Source: Trematomus loennbergii
Lineage: Eukaryota; Chordata; Actinopteri; Perciformes; Nototheniidae
DNA: 64,000 nt
NCBI GenBank assembly: GCA_012861695.1
Contig: JAAOOA010000589.1
Location: forward strand, 62,001 to 126,000
Direction of reading: 5' to 3'
The notes beneath the pieces are model-generated. The model searched no databases. It was given only the letters and a program-made list of their open reading frames with translations, and was not told the origin of the DNA. This document shows, one piece after another, positions 57,490 to 64,000 of the stretch. Positions within the stretch are counted from its first letter, which is position 1. Every line of letters begins with the position of its first letter. The translations under genes and the position numbers were made by a program.

Positions 57490-58025
57490 CTCTAGACTCC
57501 TTTCCTCGCACCAACGTTCAGTCTGCAAACTGCCTGAAGCAGGGACGTCTGTCTGTTCTCTGACAGAGTGGCACGTAGCCTGCCCTCCTTCTCGATGGGG
57601 CGTATACCTCTCTCTTGATGGGGGCGTACACCTCGCTCTCGATGGGGCTGCATTGAGCAAAATCCCCAGATACCCCACCTGCTGGTGAGGTATGAGACTG
57701 CTCTTCTTCCAATTGAACGCAATCCCCCAACTTGGTTAGGTGTAAGATCAATTGGGCTGTGTGGAACATCTGCCCATTCCCTGGACCTGGCCATGACTAT
57801 GAGGTCGTTGAGATAAAATAAAACCCTCATGCCATGATCACGAAGTGGCTAAAGCGCTGTGGTCACACATTTGCTGAACGTGCGTGGGGACAGGGAGTAG
57901 TAACGGTAGTCTGTTGTACTCGTAGGCTATCCCCTGGAAGGCAAAACGCAAATACTTCCTGTGTTTTGGCTTTCTAGCAATTTCAACATGAAAGTAAGCG
58001 TCCTTGAGGTCGATGGTTTGTGAAT
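57490..58025 (-). pseudogene. DIRS RT fragment, inverted
   Basis: The minus strand reads IDLKDAYFHVEI (motif A), KHRKYLRFAFQGIAYEYNRL, then MRVLFYLNDLIVMARSREW, where the catalytic YLDD is YLND, and GYLGILLNAAPSRA. Frames change between these. An internal tandem repeat of about 27 bp (57592-57654, around CTCGATGGGGCGTATACCTC) interrupts the thumb. It lies opposite in orientation to the RNase H that should follow it. Confidence 0.8.
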
Positions 58026-58210
58026 CAATCGCCCGGCTGCACCAGTTCCAGTAACTGTAGGAATCCCAACCACTTCGTCCTGTAAAAGGCTGTGGTGGAT
58101 CCCGTTCTTGCTGCCTGGATAGTCTGTATAACTTTGTCAGACAGTCCACCCCTTCTCAGCCTGTCCCTCTCAGGAGCCAAGCCTGGAGAGGTTGGTCCAG
58201 AGTGGATAAC
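58025..58210 (-). pseudogene. DIRS recombinase N-terminal domain, inverted
   Basis: The minus strand reads GGLSDKVIQTIQAARTGSTT and then AFYRTKWLGF. This matches the SAM-like core-binding start of DIRS recombinases (pattern L-x-x-x-V-I-x-T-I-x-x-A-R..ST..Y..KW..F). On the minus strand it runs directly into RT motif A, an order not found in an intact element. Confidence 0.7.
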
Positions 58211-58351
58211 GCCCCTATTGCACCCGCTTCCTGAGACAGCGCCCCCGGAACTGAGGAACCGTAACCGGCTTACCGGCTTCGGCGGCAGTGGTGAGGGAGC
58301 GGTAGTCCGGCATCCCCAGGGCATCTGCGGAGGGGAGCTCCACTGGGGCGA

Positions 58352-59182
58352 GTGACCTCCTATATCACAGTCTTTACAGACACATCAGTGACAGGATGGG
58401 GGGGGGGGACATGCCTAGAGGGAGCTATAGGTGGTGGCTGGCCTCTGACAGAGGCTCGGCACAGCAACCTCCGAGAGCTGCAAGCAGTGGTGTTGGTCCT
58501 ACAGCACTTCAAACCCTTGATACAGGGCAAACATGTGCTAGTGAGGAGCGACAACCGCACTACAGTGGCGTACATCAACAGACAGGGCGGAGTTCGCTCC
58601 GTAGCCTTGTTGACCGCAGCAGAGATCCTGTGGTTGTGGGCTTCACAGAAAGTGTTGTCTCTAAGCGCCCTGCACGTCCCGGAACGGGAGAGCGGGGGGG
58701 CAGACCTCATGTCGAGAGGCGGGCCCCTACCAGGCGAGTGGAGGCTTCATCCGGAGGTGGTGAAGCAGGTCTGGACTCATTCCACAATTAAAGTGTATGC
58801 AGCAGCCATTTTGTCCTGCCATGAGGGATTTGGAGGCAGGTCAGCCTTCAGTCAGCCGCTTATGTTGCGGTTTTTGCAGGGGGTCAGGAGGCAGCACCCA
58901 GTAGTGCATGCCTCCTCCCCGCAATGGGACCTGCCATTGGTGCTCGAGGCAGAACCATTTGAGCCTCTGGAGCTCTCCTCCCTGAAAGCACTGTCATGGA
59001 AGATAGCGTTGCTACTTGCCTTGACTTCGGCCAAGAGAGTGTCCGAGCTGACTGCTCTGGCGGTGCACCCAAGTTTTCTTTTGATCCGGGGTGACCATAG
59101 CGGGGTGACACTCAGACCGAACCCCTCCTTAGAGCCTAAGGAGTTCGTTCAGGTCAAGGGCTATTCAGTTAGGTGGCTTTAA
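58352..59182 (+). pseudogene. DIRS RNase H fused to recombinase
   Basis: One 276-residue open frame. RNase H (YITVFTDTSVTGWGGG, VLVRSDNRTTVAYINRQGG, ESGGADLMSRGG) passes at EVVKQVW directly into THSTIKVYAAAILSCHEGF of the recombinase, deleting the methyltransferase-like and core-binding parts. The recombinase box with Arg in SAKRVSEL is present. The frame ends shortly before the hAT insertion at 59230, and the catalytic C-terminus resumes at 60202. Confidence 0.85.
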
Positions 59183-59229
59183 TCTTCCACCTCCTCTGCC
59201 CAGTGCGTGCGCTAGCATGTTATGTAGAG

Positions 59230-60193
59230 CAATGGTTCTCAACTGGTGGGTCGCGACCCAAAAGTGGGTCGCGGACCCGTTTCGAGTGGGTCGCAGATGT
59301 GTGAGTGAAGAAAAAGAAAATTGAAAAAGAAAAATGTCTTCTTTTTTTTTTTTGGGGAAAAAACTCTTATCTTAAAACTTTTATTTTGAAGGCCCGATTT
59401 TCTAACGCTGTGCATGCAGTAGGCGTTGGACTGGAAGTACCGGAGACCATAAACGGTTTTGAAAACTTCTTTCACGTAGTGATCATCTTCTCAATAAAAC
59501 ATCTTTGCTGATGTTTTTTTCGAGTCTTCTGGCCAATCAGAATCAAGATTGTTGCCGGAAGTCCCCACGGAGAATAACTTTGCTGTAGAAGTAGTCTTTA
59601 TACATCCATGGGTACAACTTCAGATAAAAATGAACACATAATGAAATATGACCCCCGGTTTGATGATTGACAGGTCACAGAACAATGGGAGCTATCTACC
59701 CTTATACACAATTTAAAGTAATTCACACAAACTATCTCCTCTTTACTCTTCTCTCTGTGTGGAGCAGCAAGTTCAGCTGTCAGAACAAAGTGAAACACAA
59801 ACAATGGCATCAAATATTATTAATAGATCGGGTAGTAATAGATTTATTTATTTTCTTCTCAGAGTGTACCAGAATGCATAGTTTATGTTAGTATTTCAAA
59901 GATCTCCTGGGGGACAATCCCCCCAGACCCCCTTCTGGGGTTGCGTTTTCAGCATGTGTGCCTTTTTATGTTATACAGTTCAGCTTTGATTCCATCATCT
60001 CATTAAACCTTTTTTAAAAGCATACTTTAGTTCTGTGAAGGGATATATGCACTGTACTTCACTTTAATAATGTATGCTGAAAAGCGTATATATTACAGCA
60101 CAATTTTTGTTGAATAGATTTGAGTGGTTCAAAATTTCGGGTCGCGACAAAGGAAAAAGTGGGTCCCGAGGCCTGACTAGTTGAGAACCACTG
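59230..60193. mobile_element. hAT element with 8-bp duplication ATGTAGAG
   Basis: It starts CAATGGTTCTCAACTGG and ends with the inverse of CAGTGGTTCTCAACTAGT. GGGTCGCGACC words lie near both ends, as in Charlie-like fish hAT derivatives. Exact ATGTAGAG copies lie at 59222-59229 and 60194-60201. A C-rich motif near 59910-59935 resembles others in the window. It splits the DIRS recombinase and has no transposase. Confidence 0.93.
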
Positions 60194-60201
60194 ATGTAGA
60201 G

Positions 60202-60530
60202 TGCACGGCTGCCATTAGGCACACTGAACAGCTGTTTGTGTGCTTTGGGGATGGTGTGGCTGGAAAAGCTCTCTCCAAGAGGCGCCTGACAGGATGGCTC
60301 TGCGAGTGCATTACACATGCCTATGGACGGGCGGAGAGAGCCCTCCGCACTGGTGTCCGTGCACACTCTACACGAGCTGTGGCTGTACCAACAGCCTTAT
60401 TCAGCGACGTGAGTGTAGAGGATATATGCACGGCGGCGTCTTGGTCTACGCCAGGCCCTTTCATAACGTTTTATCTCTTGGACATGTCTGGCTCTTTCTC
60501 ATCGTCTTTGCTTGCCGGGGCAACACATGA
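60202..60530 (+). pseudogene. DIRS recombinase catalytic C-terminus
   Basis: It continues the recombinase after the hAT insertion: EQLFVCFGDGVAGKALSKRR, RAHSTRAVA (H-x-x-R), CTAASW (Trp) and FITFYLLDM, which supplies the candidate nucleophile Tyr. These residues are intact, but the gene is split and lacks its N-terminal domain. Confidence 0.85.
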
Positions 60531-61032
60531 CTGGTGAGAGGGGACATAATGCGCTTATGTTTTTTCCTTAGGTTCCTTAGGGACCCGGGAGACATGGTGC
60601 GCAGTAAGCCCCTTACAGGGTGTGTGTGTGAGTGTGGGGGACGTGGTGCACTTATGTTTTCCCATGCTCCTTAGGGACCTGGGGAACATGATGCACGGTA
60701 GGCTCCATACAGAGTCTCCGCACTGTTTTTCCATGCACACTCTACACGAGGTAAGCGTGTGTGAGTGTGCCTTATCCAAGCTGCGGCCCCGACTTCTCCA
60801 CGGTTACAACCGAATGGGAGGAAGTGGGGATGTGGTGGATGTTAGCCAAAAGCCGGTCAGGGACAGTTTGATGGGTCGATGTTGTTGGACGACAGGGCGT
60901 TTATACATCGGGGAGCCTGTGTGAGATATAACGAGGGGTTACGTATTGTAACCCTGGTTATATAAGCACAGGTGGAGCCCTCTACCTGGGGGCCCTGTCT
61001 TTCCTATGCCGCTCGCTGAAGAGGGTGTAGGA
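60531..61032 (+). repeat. DIRS 3' region and internal-complementary-like segment
   Basis: After the recombinase come two diverged tandem units of about 85 bp (TGCGCTTATGTTTT, GGTTCCTTAGGGACCCGG and TGCACTTATGTTTT, GCTCCTTAGGGACCTGG). Near 60926-60965 lies a palindromic ATATAACGAGGGGTTACGTA / TTGTAACCCTGGTTATAT junction, analogous to the GTTACCTACTGTAAC junction of the first DIRS element. The right terminal repeat is not seen because the ERV LTR begins at 61033. Confidence 0.6.
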
Positions 61033-63138
61033 TGTTGGAGTAGAACACTTTTCTGGTGGCTGAATAGCCCCCCTCTCTCCGCGCCGTTCGTTGAATGAGG
61101 CTGAAATCTCTATTAAAATAAGAAAGGAATTGAAAACACCGGAATCAAAAGTTATAACAATTTTCTGAGTTTACTGGTAGGAAACCAAACACATATACAA
61201 GTTATACAGAGTACTCGAGTACCCCGGACTTTTAGATTTGTGATGCGATGCGGATAAAGATGTCAGGACCAACCACTCATCAAACCAAAAGAAATTGGAC
61301 TTCAAGCTGATGATGCGATGCCGACACAGATACCCGGACCAACCAACTCACCAAACCCAAAAGCATTTTACACACAAAAACATCCGTATTTCTATCTACT
61401 TTTGGGGCGGAGATTTGTCGAGTCTTCCTTCCCTTTACTCCCAAGCGAATCAGCAGAGCCCCTGGGGAGGGGCTGTTTAAACTGACCACCTCCTCCAAGT
61501 GCCCTGATTGGCTGGATTCGCTTCTGGCCGGGTTCAATCAGAGTTTTGGATCAGAGCGTGAGATCAGAGGCCTGTACTACGAAGCTGGATTTTCGCTTAG
61601 CCGGCTAAATTCAGGGAAATCTCGGGCTTTCCGGTCCTACGACGCTGGTTCTCTTTTAGCAGGCTAGATTTCCATGGTAACTTATGCTGAGCGGCAAACC
61701 TGCTCCGGAGCAGGTTAGGTGGCAGGCTAAGAGATCAACTCAGTGAAAGCACTGCCTGCTGACCAATCAGAGCTCCGTGTGCGGAGTTTAAAGCGATCAA
61801 TTAATATGACAGGAGGAGAAAGGAAATACAGTTTAAACTGCCGTTGCAGGAAAGACGACCGGCCAAAATCAACTGACTGTGTGAACGTGAAAATTAATAG
61901 AATATCCCCTCCCATCTTCAGAGCAATCGGAGTATTATAACATTAGCGTTAAGAAAGCTTACTTAAATATCTGCCACGACATAAGTAACCGGATCAGAGT
62001 AACATTAAGTACAGTCCGCGGCACTGTGAGTGCAGACGTAGATGTGTCCCATTATCATTCATATCATATCACATCATAATGTATCATACATTTCCTTATT
62101 TGAGTCAGCTTCTTGAGCCGTATCTGGCCGTGCAACACTCATAGTGTCACATACTGTATGCAGAAGTATTATTTTAAGCAACACATTAAATTGACGAAAC
62201 ACTCGAGTCAAATTCTCCTAATTAAAGTCAGATCCACTCGTGTCTTGGACGGGGCAGTGATTTCATAAACCTGTTAATGTACGCATTCAAACACTTTTTC
62301 TTTTACCAGCTGTATTCACCTTGCAGGTGCAGCTATGTGGCTTTTATCCTGGGTAAAGTGTTTAAGTCATGGATGTTTAAAGTTTAACTTCCTCATATTT
62401 GACTAATATTAAAGTTCACTTTTCATTCAGGAAGTATGACGCTGCGCTGTCAGTACGCTTCTCCGTGTTTGAGATTGGTCGAATGCTCCAAATACCACCC
62501 CTTTCATGTGAACGCGCACCTAACTAGATAGGACACGGCGGCTTGAGCGATCCACTTGATATCCAGCGTCGTAGTACAGTTTAGCGCCAGCGCGTATGTT
62601 TTGGATTACGCCAACCGGCTAACTCCAACATATCCAGGTTAAGTTGAACCAGCTTCGTAGTACAGGCCTCTGGTCAAAAGTCAATGTTTATTTCTACCTT
62701 ATCTTACCTCTACATTCCTTTCCCAGGGGATTCTTTCACCTAAATTATCCTCCTTCACCTATTTAACGATACATTTTATGACTTAGCAACAGCATCTGGC
62801 TCTTAGGAATGATAAGAAGGATGTAATGTTTGTCTTTAACGACCTTAATGACGACATCTGCTTTTAGGGGTGAGCCCAGGCCAGGTTGGTGTATGAAACA
62901 CAGAATCTCTGAGTCAGTGAGTTTGAAAGTGAGAATAACATTCTTTTTCTAAGTGATTATCAAAACCCGTTTGTGATTACATAAAAACAGTTCAAACAAT
63001 ATATGTTAACTACAATACAATTCAAAACAATATATGTTAACTACAATACAATTCAAAATAATACATGTTTACTAAAATACAATTCAAAATAATACATGTT
63101 TACTTCAATACAGTGTAGAATCATATCTTTTTACTTCA
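61033..63138 (-). mobile_element. ERV 3' LTR, split by a MITE
   Basis: This is the same LTR as the solo copy at 15728-16511. On the minus strand it starts TGAAGTAAAAAGATATGATT next to a polypurine tract and ends CTCCAACA at 61033. It contains the MITE at 61566-62671 and a short tandem duplication (ACAGTTCAAACAATATATGT-like units at about 62990-63110). Together with the env-like tail upstream it marks the 3' end of an endogenous retrovirus running off the right edge. The provirus is not intact here: the LTR is interrupted. Confidence 0.85.
61566..62671. mobile_element. MITE with CCTGTACTACGAAGCTGG termini
   Basis: The 23-bp terminal inverted repeats begin AGAGGCCTGTACTACGAAGC and are mirrored at 62649-62671. 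Subterminal words (TTAGCCGGCTAAAT and CCAACCGGCTAACTCC; ATCCAGCGTCGTAGTACAG and GGTCCTACGACGCTGG) are also mirrored. It interrupts the ERV LTR; the solo LTR at 15728 gives the uninterrupted state near its GTGAGATT..AAGGTCAAAG segment. The class resembles fish PIF/Harbinger or ISL2EU derivatives. The target duplication is unclear. Confidence 0.75.
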
Positions 63139-63149
63139 ATCCCCCTTTT
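63139..63149 (-). other. ERV polypurine tract
   Basis: On the minus strand AAAAGGGGGAT directly precedes the LTR start TGAAGTAAAAAG. This is the position of the plus-strand primer of retroviral reverse transcription, and it fixes the orientation of this LTR and of the solo copy at 15728. Confidence 0.8.
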
Positions 63150-63377
63150 GATCTCACCTCACGAGATCAACACATAGCATTTAAAACATTACCACTGTCA
63201 ATTTTCTTCTTACTGTGTCTGTCCCAACATTCATATAAACCCATCAGAAGCTGGGATATAGAGCACTTTAAACCTGTAGGAACAGTCCACAACAACAACT
63301 TATTATGACAGTGGAGGGAGAATAAAATATGTCTAAAAAGCACAGTCCTTGTCAGCTGAGTCATCTTTACTCTTCCC

Positions 63378-63629
63378 TCAATGGTGGAACTGATGAGTCT
63401 TAACACACAATGAGCAGATACAAGGCACACAACAACAACAACAACCACATGTCACTAAAATGGCAATGAAAGTAGCCACAGAAATCAGAAAAGACATTAT
63501 CATACTTTTCCCTCTTTTGGTAACACATAGTTCTGTAGAATAAAAAAAATACAAATCCCTTACATTATGGGATATAAAAAAAAGTTGAAAGTTCCTCAAA
63601 AAAAATGGATTGTTCAGACAAAGTTCCAC
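63378..63629 (-). pseudogene. ERV envelope transmembrane-like C-terminus
   Basis: On the minus strand a frame ends with a hydrophobic stretch (SFLISVATFIAILVTC) followed by a Cys-rich run (CGCCCCC) and a short polar tail, then stop. This layout resembles the membrane anchor and palmitoylated cytoplasmic tail of a retroviral envelope protein, and it sits where env should be, about 230 bp upstream of the polypurine tract. Upstream sequence does not continue as a recognisable envelope ectodomain, so the gene appears deleted or broken. The homology is by layout only. Confidence 0.5.
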
Positions 63630-63699
63630 ACCGGCTATATCAACCTGTTTCAGCGGGAAATGGAGTTCCCTGTGCCGTCTTGGTTTGCCATGTCTTCGT

Positions 63700-63960
63700 C
63701 CCCCGGCCCGCTGATGGCGGCCTCCGGGTCGATGTTGGAGAGATGTCCTGATACTCCTCCTCCGGCCCCTCCGGCCCGCTGATGGCGGCTTCCGGGTCGA
63801 CTGCTGGAGAGATGTCCTGATCCTCCTCCTCCTTTCTGCTGATGGCGCCTCCTGGGTCGACTGCCTTGACGAGGGCCAGATCTCTCCTGATGTCGTCTAG
63901 GGTCCTCGCGACGAGGGCCAACTCTTTTCCTGATGTCGTCTAGGGTCCTCGCAGGTGTTT
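63700..63960. repeat. tandem repeats in the ERV internal region
   Basis: There are three diverged units of about 60-75 bp around GCTGATGGCGGCCTCCGGGT and GAGAGATGTCCTGAT (from about 63709, 63777 and 63837). Two units of about 45 bp around GACGAGGGCCA and CCTGATGTCGTCTAGGGTCC (about 63869 and 63914) follow. On the minus strand open frames repeat DPEAAISGPE and TLDDIR. The source gene is not recognised, and the frames run to the window edge. Confidence 0.7.
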
Positions 63961-64000
63961 TTCCCGACCGCACCCTGGCTCCAGTGGTACCAGTTGTCTC

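Larger units (their letters stand above)
57480..61032. mobile_element. second DIRS-like element, rearranged
   Basis: DIRS pieces occur in both orientations. RT (about 57490-58025) and the recombinase N-terminal domain (about 58025-58210) lie on the minus strand. RNase H joined to the recombinase (58352-59182 and 60202-60530) lies on the plus strand. An internal-complementary-like segment follows at about 60925-61000, then an ERV LTR. The gag-like ORF and methyltransferase-like region are missing. It is a different DIRS lineage from 14057-21358, judging by residue differences throughout. Confidence 0.8.

Overview
This is a piece of a vertebrate nuclear genome, almost certainly a ray-finned (teleost) fish. 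It carries split exons of a conserved vertebrate gene in very long introns, long CA/GT and GA microsatellites, a V-SINE-type tRNA-derived SINE, and a mixture of mobile elements typical of fish: DIRS-like YR retrotransposons, L2-type LINEs, Tc1-like, hAT, PIF/Harbinger and Kolobok DNA elements, and LTR elements. There are no bacterial-style operons.

The only host gene I can support is a voltage-gated potassium channel beta subunit (Kv-beta, aldo-keto reductase fold), closest by eye to KCNAB2. Seven consecutive internal exons lie on the + strand: 2060-2103, 2288-2374, 22955-23040, 23767-23887, 24105-24199, 46339-46459 and 47310-47397. The first exons lie left of the window and the last exon was not found to the right. 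The seventh exon lacks one base relative to the family reading frame, so the copy as sequenced is frameshifted.

Nearly everything else is nested mobile elements in the introns. Intron 2375-22954 contains two large stacks. The first (2664-12083) is a hAT-type MITE split by an element with 6-bp target duplications, by nested hAT elements, and by a TA-flanked family (here 'family X') that carries a 340-bp CA microsatellite. The second (12441-~21955) is a dead Tc1-like transposon, split by a family X copy (13190-21365), split by a structurally complete DIRS-like retrotransposon (14057-21358), which is itself split by a solo LTR (15728-16511) and a PIF/Harbinger-like MITE (18779-19557). The DIRS element shows a gag-like ORF, RT, RNase H, a methyltransferase-like region, a tyrosine recombinase, inverted terminal repeats and the internal complementary region.

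Two more solo LTRs (22516-22815 and 23073-23529) bracket the exon at 22955. Intron 24200-46338 holds a minisatellite split by a hAT element, inverted-repeat modules, another family X copy, five hAT elements with exact 8-bp target duplications, a Kolobok-like MITE, a 4.6-kb TA-flanked element with a GA microsatellite and a SINE, and a LINE endonuclease fragment split by a 3.3-kb insertion of unknown class.

Downstream of 47397 are two L2-type LINEs in minus orientation, one split by a PIF/Harbinger-like MITE and the other by a Kolobok element with a THAP-like zinc-finger ORF. They are followed by a hAT MITE (53660-54878), another LINE 3' end (56506-57475, minus), a rearranged second DIRS element (57480-61032), and the 3' end of a minus-strand endogenous retrovirus. 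That retrovirus shows its 3' LTR (61033-63138, split by a MITE), a polypurine tract and an env transmembrane-like tail, and it runs off the right edge.

All calls were made by reading the sequence, with no searches. Element boundaries supported by matching target-site duplications are the most reliable; superfamily names without a recognisable transposase are inferences from termini.
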